64,000 nucleotides of DNA from Torymus aiolomorphi (lineage: Eukaryota; Arthropoda; Insecta; Hymenoptera; Torymidae). Shown here one piece after another: positions 22,430 through 33,669 of the stretch (the first letter of the stretch is position 1; the number at the start of each line of letters is the position of its first letter). The notes beneath the pieces were generated by a model, which did no database searches, was not told the origin of the DNA, and saw nothing but the letters and a program-made list of their open reading frames with translations. Where the stretch lies: NCBI GenBank assembly GCA_036365515.1, contig CM070874.1, positions 249,031,930 through 249,095,929 on the forward strand, given 5' to 3'. The position numbers and the translations under genes were made by a program.

Positions 22430-24890
22430 GGTATATATATGATCGTATATAATTATTTAAGGTCAAAGTCAATATAAAACCATATATGGTTATATATAAT
22501 TATATATAGATATATTATATATATAACCATATATAATTATATCAAAGTTATATATAAAACTATATATAACTTTTTTTTATCAAAGTTGCTTTATGCTTCC
22601 AATCCTAATTAGGTAGTAGTTTAAAATGGAAAAAAAACCGCTTTCTTGTCGTTTACTGTGAGAAAAATCGATTCCGCGATACCCCACTTAAAAAGCTACT
22701 ATGGTTATAGTAATAACCATTTCTGTGCACTTCGAGGTAAACAGTTTCTTAAAGTAAGTAGAGTTGGATAGCTACCGAATCCAATTTTTTTCAGATTTTT
22801 TACAGCCAAATTGGCTTGAAGCGGATATTTACTGGGTTTTTTGGTGTTTCAACACACTGTGCGCCGTAGTCTTAAGTTTCAATAAAATGTTTATTATTTC
22901 TACTTTAATAAAGTCTCACCTTCATTTACCACACCTCAACAAATATTATACAACTATTACTATTACATCTATAACGAATAAATTATATGTAATAATGAGC
23001 AAATACGTAAATACCATCAGAAGGGTGTAAAATCTTATATAGTATTCATTCGCAATAAAGTCACTATTTGTCTCTCTTACTCTAACGATATATAAGAGAC
23101 AAAGGCTCCATTGTGGTTTTATTGCAAAGGAATGCTGTATTAAGTTTTGTGTTTTGAAAAATGTCCAATATCATCCCATTCTTTCCAAATTCCCTATTCA
23201 TACTATTCGTGAATTCAATTTATTGTCAATTTAATTTTTTTTTTAATTATTTAAAGTGCTTTTTCGAAAAAACAAGTAACGCTATTTTTTTTTTACCATT
23301 TCGAAACATTTTGAATAGAGTAGGCTGTGTCTTATGAGTGTGCTTTGCAAAAAATTTATTTTATTTCTTCAATATCGAATATTAAAAGTTTGGGGTATTT
23401 GCCCATATACTATAAATATACACTATTTCTTATAAGATTGCCCAAGACTTAATCTGTAGACCAATTTTACTCAGAGATATAGCATTTTCAATTTTTTGTC
23501 ATTGGCGTTACTTTTTGAGAAAACTTTTCCATGGAGTTTCATGGAAGAAGGCCTAATTTACTCGAAATGTATGCAGTTATGGCCCGACGAGTTAAAAATA
23601 TAAAATTTCCTGAAGTAAATAATTTTTTTATGGAAAAAACTACTTTTAATTTATGAATTTTATGGATTTTTGTTTTTTTGTTGGTTTTAGCATTTACAAA
23701 TTATTTGCTTCAGGAAATGTTATATTTTCAATTCTTCAAGTCATAACTACATAAATTTCGAGTAATTTAGGCCTCCTCCTATGTAAATCCATGGAATACT
23801 TTTTTTTAAAAAGTAACGTCAAACTTAAAAAAATTACATTTTGAGAAATATGCCTAGAAAGAAAAATACCACAAAACTTCAAAAATAATCAACCATTAGA
23901 TCCCCCCTATTTTTCCCCCTTCTTGAAACTCAATTTCCTGTATACCTGAGATATGTTCTCCCGTATAAAATGGTTAAAATAGAAGCTCTGACAATTTCCA
24001 TGTACTTATATATTATAATGTTATCCCAGCAGCATCCATAACACTAAAAGTTATTGCTAACAATCTGTCCTTCTTTTATACTTTTGATCCATCCATTGTT
24101 GAGGCACTTTTTAACACATCGCCCTCAGTTATATTATTATTTCGAATACTAAAATAAATGTAGAATATATACCAGGTCTTATGAAATATGAAATTCCAAT
24201 CAACATTTAAGAAGCTAACATTGTCATAGTCAAATGTACATAAGTACATAAAAGCCGATAAGACCATTTTTTCAATGATCACTTGATTATACATATTGTA
24301 TACTAAATATATCTTGAATTCAGGCCTGTATTATATATTTCTTGTGTACTAAGCAGGCTTGTCGTTTTTATGTGTAGCTACATCTTGACACTTATTGCAA
24401 TTCAGAACTCTTCTGAATTGAATTATATCCTATAGTGAGCTAAACTCAATTATGTCGCTTTCATCATTCTTAGAAAAAAAGATGTATTTATTTTTATCTG
24501 GTAAGCATTATTACTGCTTCTTCCTTAAAATATTTAACTAAATCTTGCCAATGCGCATGTTTTTCTGTATTTACTTTCATACAGCATTTCTATTTTGAAC
24601 TGAAGCTACTTCTCATATTTCAAAAAAACTGTCACTGCACGCTTTTACTATAATTACACTTATAAATACTTTTTAGATATATATCTTTAAATATAATACA
24701 TTAAAATTTCTCTCCTAAATTCACTTATGAATACAAATAATCAAACACAAAGAAAAAAATCTTTCTCCATGAGGAAGCAAAAACTCTTCAAAAGAAACTG
24801 TTCAAATCACATTGTTATTTATCTTTGCTTATATGAGCTGTCAGCTGTGCAACTGTTTTTACACTGGTATTAGCAGACAAGTTATATATA
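22430..24890. other. AT-rich intergenic DNA with a fold-back
   Basis: The first 140 bp belong to the AT-rich repeat family. After that I find no supportable gene. A fold-back lies at 23507-23821 (separate entry). Short ORFs at 22764-23030 and 24076-24294 have no recognisable motif and biased low-complexity composition. Confidence 0.5.
23507..23821. repeat. Imperfect fold-back, about 125-bp arms
   Basis: GTTACTTTTTGAGAAAAC... through CTGAAGTAAATAATT (23507-23632) matches the reverse complement of 23695-23821 (shared TCCATGGA, AGGCCTAA, ACTCGAAATKTATG, TTCCTGAAG). Identity is about 80 percent. It may be a non-autonomous element. No target duplication was defined. Confidence 0.75.
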
Positions 24891-24892
24891 GG

Positions 24893-25617
24893 TACACGGA
24901 GAGAAATTTTAGAGTAAAAATTACCAAGGTGCCTTGGTAGTGCATGGATAGACTGTCAAAAGCCGTGATATTCCCAGGTTTCTAATACAATTTATAAGTT
25001 TCCCAGGAAAAACTACCATAACCACTTAAAAAAAATACCAAATTATCGGAATAAAAATTACCAGACACACTGGTAAAAATTGAGATCTAGTCATTTTTAC
25101 AGGGTAACCTAAGAATTTTTACTAAGAAAACTGATAAATTTTGCCAAATAACCTGGTATTTGTGTATTCGCGCATGCGCACTGCGCATTATTGTGTTTCA
25201 GAAGATTGATACTAGAGGCGTGCGCGACGTTAAAATGAAAACAATACACATATTTTCAGTAAGTAATAACGGCGATACAAATGACTGTTGGTAACAGCTT
25301 CCGTGGCGCAGTCGGTAGAACGTCGGACTCTCAACCCAAAGATCGTCGGATCGAATCCCGCTTCCGTAAAAATTTTTTTTCAGTTTAATGTTTTTTCATC
25401 CTTGTTTCTGTTTCTATTTCTATATTAAAATACTATATATCCATTAATATAGATAAAACAAGTTAATTTTTTAAATTTAAATTAACTAAAAAAAAATTTT
25501 ACCAAGGCACTTTGGTAAAAAGTTTGAAATTGTCACTCTGTCCATCCATTACCATAGAAACTGGTAATTTTGCCTCGAATATTTGTAATTTTCACTACAA
25601 AATTTCTCTCCGTGTAC
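24893..25617. mobile_element. Non-autonomous TIR element with TACACGGAGAGAAATTTT ends
   Basis: The 18-20 bp termini TACACGGAGAGAAATTTT (left) and AAAATTTCTCTCCGTGTA (right) are inverted repeats enclosing about 725 bp. Just inside both ends are small palindromes of the form TTACCAAGG...CCTTGGTAA, and similar ACCAG/CTGGT palindromes lie between. No transposase is present. It carries a tRNA-like segment at 25297-25369. Confidence 0.75.
25297..25369 (+). repeat. tRNA-derived segment (SINE-like head), not a working tRNA
   Basis: An A-box-like TGGCGCAGTCGG and a B-box-like GGATCGAATCC are at normal spacing, with a loop resembling a Lys/Glu-type tRNA (CTCTCAA). The 3' acceptor strand does not pair with GCTTCCG, and the D and anticodon stems are poor. 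A T-run that could stop Pol III follows. I read it as a tRNA-derived head inside the TIR element. Confidence 0.55.
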
Positions 25618-26065
25618 AAAAGAGAGTATTCATATAGTAAATTGCTGTCGAATTGTGGTCACGTAATGGTCACTTCGCTAGAACAGAACTGCAAAATTGT
25701 TACAAGACAATCCCACTGGATTTCGAATTCCGCAATATGGCTTATTATATTTTTATAATAAATCCCGTATGTAAATTTAATTATTTTGTTATTCTTAGAC
25801 TAATATGACTTAAACAATGTTTTTCGATATTTTAAAACACATTTAAGTAAACGCTTTCCTATCAAAAACTAAAAGCAAAAAAAGGCAAAATAAAAAAGAA
25901 AATCAATTTTTTCGTTATTTTAAAGATAATGAGCTAAAAGAGCTTAAATCACTGCGCCTATGAGCAGTCGGGTGCACTGATTCGCACGCTGGCGAATTTC
26001 AAACGAAACGCGGTTTGATTAGGCCGGTCTCAAATGAGCCGGTCGCTATCCTTCTCCTTAAACCC
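25618..26065. other. Unassigned spacer with a short hairpin
   Basis: No gene seen. A GC-rich palindrome, GGCCGGTCTC AAAT GAGCCGGTC, lies at about 26022-26044 just outside the LTR-like block. Confidence 0.4.
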
Positions 26066-26815
26066 ACCACGTTAGGAGTGCCATTTGTAACGGTATAAGA
26101 TACTCAATATTTTATTTAATTCTGCGATCCGAACCCTAGAGCTTGTTGACGTTGGGTGCTACTTCTACAAAGAGCACCCGGGGTTGATGCGTTCTAGATT
26201 CCCGGTTACAAATGTCGAGTTCGCGGTAGAACTCGACTTTTTCGTGTTTCGGAAAGGATTAATACTCGCGCTAGCTAGTCCCAAGGCACGACGGTTGTTG
26301 CTTATGCAAAAACGCGTCGTGTGGCGCGCAGATAAGAAGTTGGGAGACGCGGGATGATCGATATGATTATTTTCGATTTGGCCAGTGAATGCAACACCGG
26401 CCGCTCTCCGCTGCGAGCCGAACATACAAAAGGAGACGATGCTGGAAATTACAAAGAGTCTTACCGGAGAGGTGTGCACTCCTCTTGTCGCTCACTCTCT
26501 AATTCGCTCCTGCGTGAGACTTTATCCTTCGGACGAATTCAGTGTTCAGGCCGAGTCCTAACGCCCAGCGTTCACCTATAGCCGCTTCGGATCCCAGGAG
26601 TAGTTCAGTTTGCTCTCGGACACTGTTCTCCGTGGACGATACGTGTCGATCGGCACTGCGCCTGCGCTGACGTACTCGTACGATGTCCGATCTCTTCGGA
26701 CGTTCTGTTTACGTACGCGCGGTTCGACGGTCGAAGAGAATCTGATTAGAAATTGAATTGAGCGCGAATTTGCAACGCTGATAGTGGCGCTCTCCTCGCG
26801 CGTAGGTCATGAATA
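26066..26815 (-). mobile_element. Probable LTR with PBS remnant of a second gypsy-like element
   Basis: Read on the minus strand, 26815-26086 begins TGTATTCATG and ends CCGTTACA, and two bases later TGGCACTCCTAACGTGG (26083-26067) resembles a primer binding site. Length (about 730 bp), local GC-richness and the TGT...ACA plus PBS spacing resemble the proven LTR at 18425-19194. No gag or second LTR is visible, and the outer end is a best guess. A host promoter CpG island is the alternative. Confidence 0.42.
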
Positions 26816-27482
26816 CATCGGTCAAGCTATGTAAACAAACGCTCCAGATACACAAAATTCGCGGCAACAAGAGCTAAACGAGTTCGATAATATACGAAGG
26901 ACTGAGATTCGCATTTTCTCCGTCTTTTATCTTGAATCTTTATAATTGAAGAAAAATATATAATCGATTAAAAAGTAAAATAAATAGAAAGTGAAATTTC
27001 TGTTCATTATAATATAATGACACAAAAAGTCTAGTTTTTTATTTTACGCCTACAAGTTATAAAATTGAGTTTCGCACAGTCTATGTAGAGAAGAGACATT
27101 TTACTCCCTGATATCGAGTTTGTTTTTCTACTCTTAGTTAATAAATATTAAATTAATCATTTGGAAATGTCACGAATATTAATTAACAAATTGTATTTAA
27201 AGTTTACTGATTGATAGGATTGAAAATTTGCACGTCTGTTTACTTTTACTTATAATACTAATTATAATACTAATTTACATTTCTTAATAAAATACCTCAG
27301 AAAAATGATTTCAAAGTTCTAATGCTAACTTAACTTAACAAATATTTGAAGTTAGAACTTTTACAAGAAATATGTATCATTTGTAGCAAAATATAATTTA
27401 CTCTAATTTTTTTATTTTCCAAAATGTAAAAAACTAATTATAAATATGTTACTTGACCATACAGTTTTTTATTTTATTTCAG
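26816..27482. other. AT-rich DNA without a gene
   Basis: I see nothing supportable here beyond AT-rich unique-looking sequence leading to the splice acceptor at 27482. Confidence 0.4.
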
Positions 27483-27544
27483 ATCAAGGTCTACCGGACC
27501 ACGGGATTATGGTAGAAGTTTAGAATATAACAAATCCAACTATG
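27483..27544 (+). other. Candidate internal exon of unknown gene
   Basis: A 62-bp segment is framed by a polypyrimidine tract plus TTTCAG and by a strong donor, ATG/GTAAGTG. One frame is open (SRSTGPRDYGRSLEYNKSNY) and is charged and non-repetitive, unlike its AT-rich surroundings. I found no partner exons. It may be a host microexon or chance. Confidence 0.3.
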
Positions 27545-27726
27545 GTAAGTGAACTTAGTTTTTTTATTGACGTAGCATAAATATGGGCATTGATTATTAC
27601 AATGCAGAAAAAAACCCACGTTTTGAACATTTTTAGCTTCATTTGAACAAAAAATAACTTTAAAATAACTTTAAAATAAGCTTCTTCTTTAAACCTTAAT
27701 CATTTCATTTTGGAAATCATTTCAAA

Positions 27727-27998
27727 AAAGAAAATAAAACTAGTAAGGAAGAAAAGGAGCTTTCATTAGCTTTCTTCGGAATTAAAAATATTGATTTCTT
27801 TCAGATATATGTAAGTTTAAAGTTGAACAACGAAAATACACAAGAAAATACATAAAGTCAAACAGGGAATTTTAACAGTGCATTTTCATGACGAAACTTT
27901 AAATTTTCATAAATTTGAAAGAAATCAATATCTTAATTCTGAAAAAATAAATGAAAGCTCCTTTTCTCCCGTTTTATCTTCTCTTTTTAAAATGATAT
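27727..27998. repeat. Imperfect fold-back, about 85-bp arms
   Basis: GAAAAGGAGCTTTCATTAG...ATTGATTTCTTTCAGATATATG (27727-27813) is mirrored by 27914-27998 with several mismatches. Possible MITE. No clear target duplication. Confidence 0.7.
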
Positions 27999-28470
27999 TT
28001 TAAGACTTTCCACGATTATTTGAGGTTGTACTGGATATACGATCCAAGTCACGAGTCAGCCTTGCTAAAGATTATCAATAATTAATTATAAAATCGTATT
28101 TATCTCTTTTTGTTTAATATATTTATAAAAATACAACAGATAAAGAGTTTAAGCCCTCAAAACCGAAAAGGACGAACATTTTTTTAGTATTCCAACTTTT
28201 AAAAATCATATGACTTCATACATTTTTTATTTCATTCAAAATAATCCCGTATCTTCACATTTTATACAATTCTTAGTTTTCTTTTTTTTCTTATATTGTT
28301 CGGAGATGAATTCCTAACAGATTGCGAAACTCAGAAATAAAAAAATATGTCTTGACTTTGGGACGTGCCAGGCATGTATTCAAAGGTTATTCCTAATACC
28401 CCGTATAAAAATGATTTTACAATTTTGTAACTCGGCTATGTGCTAGACCCGTGTTGTTAGCCCTGGAAGG
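27999..28470. other. AT-rich DNA without a gene
   Basis: No coding or RNA feature that I can support. Confidence 0.4.
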
Positions 28471-28690
28471 GCATGTAGTTTAAATGGGAAGGGGACGGAT
28501 CTTAGACAGGCGGACTAATGAGCCGACTTTTAGAGCCGGTGGCTGACGGATATCCGTATCGGAAACCGAAGTGCCCTCGTCTTTTCGAGCTGAGATACAA
28601 GTTGGGCGGTCAAAAATCGAGATGCCCTTCTGCGTAGCCGTGAGGAGGGATGGATCTTTTCGAGCCTGGGACCACAAACTAAAAATTTTT
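28471..28690. other. Unassigned GC-richer block
   Basis: About 220 bp of markedly higher GC content than its flanks, with a 74-codon minus-strand frame that shows no motif I recognise. It immediately precedes the Helitron relic and could be carried by it, or be a separate repeat. Confidence 0.3.
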
Positions 28691-28695
28691 CTCCT

Positions 28696-29400
28696 TTGTT
28701 TCATTCTGGAAGATTAACGCAACAATATTTTATACAAGCTCTTATCATCGTAGAAAGTAATAGGATGAGTTTTTTTAGAAATAATCAACAACGACTTCGT
28801 ATTAAATGTTATCAAGAATTATATGATCACGTTTTTAATTCAGCCTCAAACATTACAGAAAATTTTGGAAAAAAAGAGGGATTCTGAAATTATTTTATTT
28901 TACCAGCAATTTATATTGGTAGTCCTAGGTCTATGCACCAACATTACCTGGTTGCCATGGCCATAGTCACCGACAACAAAATCAGATTTATTTATTACTG
29001 TCATATACAATCCGGAATGGAAAGAACTGAAATTAGTCTTACAAAAGTTTCTAAAAGGAACTTTACCCAATGGCATTCCTAATATTACAGTCAGATTGTT
29101 TTATACAAAATTTAAATGTATTTTAGATGATATTGTGAAAAATGAAATGTTTGGAAAGATGATTGTTTATGTTTTTACTATGGACTACGAGGACAAAAAT
29201 ACAACCTTCGCGATCGGGCGACGGGAGCAAAAGTGGCACTTTCGGCCCGCTAGGCAAAAAAATATATTTCTGCTGAAATTCCAAATAATGATAATAGTTT
29301 GATAAAAATTTCTAATTAAATGTATGTTGCATGGACCTCATACAAATAAATCACCGTGTATCATTAAAGGTCAACCTTTATGTTAAAAAAAAATTTCCTG
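28696..29400 (+). pseudogene. Helitron Rep/helicase relic
   Basis: Helitron transposases combine a HUH Rep nuclease with a PIF1-type helicase. Here only the N-terminal region is recognisable. FHSGRLTQQYFIQALIIVE with a following RNNQQRLR matches the usual Helitron-like N domain. YIGSPRSMHQHYL comes next, then, after a frameshift, DLFITVIYNPEWKEL (family pattern DLFITVTCNPKW). A later patch CMLHGPHTNKSPCIIKG near 29330 resembles the family M.HGPCG..SPC motif. Multiple frameshifts and stops show long decay. A faint GPS/GK-like patch near 29665 might be the helicase P-loop, but I would not rely on it. No 5' TC or 3' CTRR terminus was identified. Confidence 0.7.
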
Positions 29401-30298
29401 GATAATTTCGCAATACTACAATGTTAAATATGTAATCATATATATTGAACAGGTGGTCCAATCATTTCCAAGAAAATAATGCTTTGTTACACGTAACAAA
29501 GTATATTACAAACTGAAGATAAGAGTTGTAAAGATTGCAGTTTACCTGAATCAACAATAAATAGTATTGAAGTCCTGAAAATTTAGCATATGGCTGAATC
29601 CATCGCAAATCGTATCAATGTCTTGTATATGAAAGTTTTTCCTGAACTTCCAGGCCCATCAATAAAATAAATTTTATTTGTGTTCTTTACGATTTCACTA
29701 AAAGTTGATCTTTGGTCAGTAGTTAATTGATTAAATAACATTTCAAAAAGATTTTTACTATATGACCGAGTACACCTGAATCGAACAGCCGGAGTATGCC
29801 TACCTCACCGATCATTTTGGAATCAAAGTATTGCTGTTCTTCTTGAAAAATGATTCGACACGTATTTTTTCATGTTTCGATTACACTAAAATTACATCCG
29901 GTTGGCAACGTTAAAAATTTTTTACAAAATCTTAACTTTGAAATTTTATTTTTTAAGGTTATCTTCGAACAGCTGCCAATTTACAAGTTTTTTAAGTTCT
30001 TGAGTAAACTATACGCGATCATACTCAAATTAGCGCCTTCTTTCATGTCCTGCATGACATTTGCATAAAAATGAAAAAATTCATAAGTTATGCAGTTTTT
30101 ACTAAAAAATGCACTTTTTTTAATGAATTTTTTACTGGTGCTAGGGAATATAAATACCTATTCGACCATATGTATCGGACATTGCATTGTTGCCCATAGA
30201 AAGAGAAAAAAATCAAATAAAATACAATAAAATTTTCATTTATTACAATTGTAGTCAATAATAATCAATATAAACGGATGTTTGTACATATGTAAGTA
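29401..30298. other. Degraded or unassigned DNA downstream of the Helitron relic
   Basis: May include further Helitron remnants in shattered frames. No ORF with a motif I would support. Confidence 0.35.
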
Positions 30299-30482
<184 letters not shown>

Positions 30483-31408
30483 CTGCGTGCATGCTTGTAT
30501 GAGCTTATTATGTACTTGGGAGGATCCGCCAGAAACCGGCCAGCGGACGTGCGCGGCCCAAAAAAAACAGAAGACATATCGACGCCTCCTAACCATAAAA
30601 TGCTGTCTCAGAAGATAAGTAAATAAGATTCTATTTGAAAAACGCATTCTATATGATTCTATTTCAAGAATGCGTTCAATAAAATGTTAACTTAAGCTTC
30701 AGTTCAATATAATACTAACTCAACACCGCGTTCAACATAATTCTAGCTCGACGCAACGGTCATTATCATTCTAACTCAACGCAGCATTCAATAAAGTTCT
30801 ATTTCAAATGCCAATTCAAGATAATTTTGCCTTAGGTCTCAATTTAAAAAACCGCTGCCAATTTATTGGCACGCATAGCTTCCTCCAAAAAACTCCGTCC
30901 GTAAAGCTCGATTTCTCAAACGCTTGAATAAAAAGGCATGCACTGAATCAAGCTTTGTATACGTCAGGTCAAAAAATACTGTTCGATACTTGAGTGAGAA
31001 AGTCATTTTCAGAAATACCAAAATTTTTAATATCAAATATCTCAAAAAGTAACCATATATGATCTGGATGAAATTTTACACAGGTATTGCTTATATCGCA
31101 TACAAAATAGTCTATAAATTTTAAGCTGATACGTGAAACTGTAATTGAGAAATTACAATTTTGAAAAAAACGTAAAAAAATTTTAATTTTAAATATCTCT
31201 AAAAATCATGAGCCAATTCTTTTACTTAAATAACTTATATGATAAATATATAAACTCTACATCAGAATTCAATCGAAACCTATCCGAAATCTACCCCTAA
31301 AAGAAATTTCAACCCCATTTTATTCCCGTAATCGTAGGTTTTTATTGCTTATTATAAACTTGTTATAAACTTTTCAATGAAAGTCATACCTAACAAACAT
31401 AAAGAATA

Positions 31409-31411
<3 letters not shown>
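30483..31411. other. Unassigned DNA with a decayed short repeat
   Basis: Around 30630-30850 there are about seven loose repeats of the form TTCAATATAATTCTAACTCAACGC, period roughly 35 bp. The rest is AT-rich with no gene. Confidence 0.45.

Positions 31412-31452
<41 letters not shown>
31412..31452. repeat. (TA)n microsatellite
   Basis: About 40 bp of pure TA, at the left edge of the R1-like LINE fragment. Confidence 0.95.
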
Positions 31453-31455
<3 letters not shown>

Positions 31456-32466
31456 CGACTCGTCTGGAGTTTCCGTATCACTAGGCAATAGGGTGTGCCC
31501 AATGGGTCTCGATCGACATCGGCGCACATAGCTTTCCAGCATTGCCTTTTCCTTTGCTTTATGGCTTTTTGGAGCGACTTTCAGGCATCCTTGTACCTAT
31601 CCTCTTCCTCTTCTTGTTCGGGCCGTTTTCATTTCCGCGCTCTTTGAGCTTTCCTTCGTTGTTTCTTACAGCTGCTCCTCAGTTCTGAGTTTTCTGAATT
31701 CCACCAGAAAGCAGGCTTTTGATTCTTGTGCTGTCTTCTCCGGGGCATGAATGCATTGCACGCTCGGCTCATTTCACTTGTGTAACGTCGCGTCAGGTCG
31801 TCCATCGTCTCAGTCTTGTCCAGTCCTGGTGTGCCCCAGATGCATTCTGCAAAAGCGTCCCGGTCAAATGACTTGACAGCCCATCCTGTGGGTTTGTCTC
31901 GTGGCGCACCGCGTTTTCGGTTCTTTAACTCGAAGCAGACATATCGATGGTCGCTGAGTGACTCTTCTTCCAATATTGTCCACTCGTGTAGATGCTTCCT
32001 CAACATTGGTCGAAGGAATGTCAGATCTAATACCGAGGACGACGCTCTTGTCTTCTGTCTTCCGAGCCTCCACTCCATGACCTAGATTTGGCGTTGAAAT
32101 TTCCTGCAACGATGATGGGTTCGGGCCATTGTCTTATGCTTCTCTCCAAGTCGTCCAAGTCTGCCTGGAACGTTTCAAGTGGTGCGTTCGGCGAGTAGTA
32201 GCAGCTATAAACTGCGGTGCCATTTAGCACGCATCATATATACCCATTTCCTTTCTCTGTTGAGTTCACCTGCGTGTTAGCTCTAGGCATGTGTGTATAG
32301 CCGCATCGCCACGGCTGTTCAAGTGCCAGCCATTTTTTCCGAATTTCTGTATTCTTCGGAAATGAGCAAAATACCCGCATCGTGTTCTTTAGCCATTTGT
32401 TAAAGCAAGTCTTGCGCGGCTTGGGCCCCGTGTAAATTTATTTGTATAAACTTAGCCATTTCCTTT
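31456..32466 (-). pseudogene. R1-clade LINE ORF2: AP-type endonuclease and EN-RT linker (inverted 5' segment)
   Basis: The reading starts with KFIQINLHGAQAAQDLL (32460 down) and SEEYRNSEKMAG, typical of the R1-clade apurinic-like endonuclease. It continues with YSCYYSPNAPLETF, IIVAGNFNAKS (canonical GDFNAKS, so an Asp to Asn change) and SVLDLTF...LSDHRYV. The linker runs to about 31456 (WKAMCADVDRDPLGTPY). Stops and frameshifts make it non-functional. It is joined in opposite orientation, through ORF1, to an RT segment of the same type at 33670. The RT picks up approximately where this linker stops. Confidence 0.8.
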
Positions 32467-33200
32467 CCTTAGCAGACTTTCCTTCGCCTTCGCCAGGGCT
32501 GTGCATTTTGCGCTCCCAGATCGATGTCTGTGGTCGACACCTAACGCCTCGCACTCAGTGCACATTGGTTCATTCTTGCAGGCCGCGGCAAGGTGGTCCG
32601 TGGCCCCACATAGGAAACACGGCTTTGTCGCATTGTTCCCTTTGTCGCAGTTGTGCGAGAGGTGCCCAAAGGCTAAGCATCTGAAGCACCTGGGAACTGA
32701 GATCTTTTCGCTTACTCTGGCTATAACCCAGCCGATCCTTACCTTCCCACTCTTGATGATATGCAGTGCGTTCATACGTGGCATCGTTACGATTGCCATC
32801 TGCATGCCGCCATACGTGGGGCGTATTGCCCTGACCTTTAGCGTTTCTACTGGAACCCCAGTAGCTTCAGCAAGCGCCTTCTGTACTTCGCTCTCGGTTG
32901 TGTCCATGTCCATGTCTCTCACGTCGAGAACTACTTGTTGTGAGAGCTGCAAAACTGTAGCTTCTGAACCAATCGCTATTGCAACTGGTTCTTTTAGGTG
33001 CATGGCCTTGCTACCCCTCAGCAGCTGCACTAATACATCCTCAATCTTGGTTTGCCTGATTTTATTGACATTTTTGACGACTTGCCCCTTGTCCACCTTC
33101 TCCTTCATTAGCTTGAGAACACTGGCGAAAGTCATTTGGGTCATTTTTCCTAATCAGAATTGCGTCTGGGTTCGCTTTCGTTCTCCCAGCATTCTTCTTC
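32452..33200 (-). pseudogene. R1-clade LINE ORF1 (Gag-like, three CCHC zinc knuckles)
   Basis: ORF1 proteins of R1-type LINEs bind element RNA. The C-terminal third has three consecutive knuckles: CFRCLAFGHLSHNC, CFLCGATDHLAAAC and CTECEALGVDHRHRSGSAKC. These are preceded by an alpha/beta domain ending in IGWVIARVSEKISVPRC. A frameshift near 33140 separates the main frame from an upstream DAILIRKN patch, usual for this ORF1. The stop overlaps the start of the endonuclease frame, as expected for adjacent ORF1 and ORF2. Confidence 0.85.
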
Positions 33201-33665
33201 TCGTCTTTGCGCTGTTTCCTCCTGCTTCTCTGTGGCAACCTCTCAGTCCATTTCAGCGTCAGGGCTAACTCCCGGCGTCAGCGGTGTGAGCAGTGGGGTG
33301 TTTAGGTTCACCCCTCCAGTCCTCTGGGACTGAGACTGCATGGTTGTTCCTCTGTCTTCTCTCCGCCTTTTGATAGTTGCTACCGATGAGGGCGACCTTT
33401 CCTTCCTCTTTCTTTCTGGTACTGTAGTCTGTACCGAGACATTTGAGCACTGTGGGCGTCGGTCACTGTTCAGTAGTATTAGGTCGAAGTTCGACTTGAT
33501 CTTGCCAGTTGCTTCTCTGGCACTGATTATTCATTGCATCAAGGACATTCCTTTCTGCAGATCCTCTTTAACGCACTTGTGGATGATACGTGCCTCACCG
33601 ACCACTGCATCCATCTTGTCTAGATTTTCCTGAATCTTGCTCAGTAGCTCGTCTTTCTTCGACTC
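33201..33665 (-). other. Upstream part of the R1-like ORF1 region
   Basis: On the minus strand this is the element sequence 5' of the recognisable ORF1, lysine- and arginine-rich in translation with broken frames. The inversion junction with the RT fragment lies at about 33660-33680. Confidence 0.5.
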
Positions 33666-33669
33666 TGCT

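Noticed and set aside
25297..25369. Functional tRNA gene
   Set aside because: A and B boxes are present but the acceptor strands do not pair and the D and anticodon stems are poor.
26165..26581. Protein-coding gene from the overlapping ORFs in the GC-richer block
   Set aside because: Neither strand shows a motif. The block looks like an LTR or promoter rather than coding DNA.
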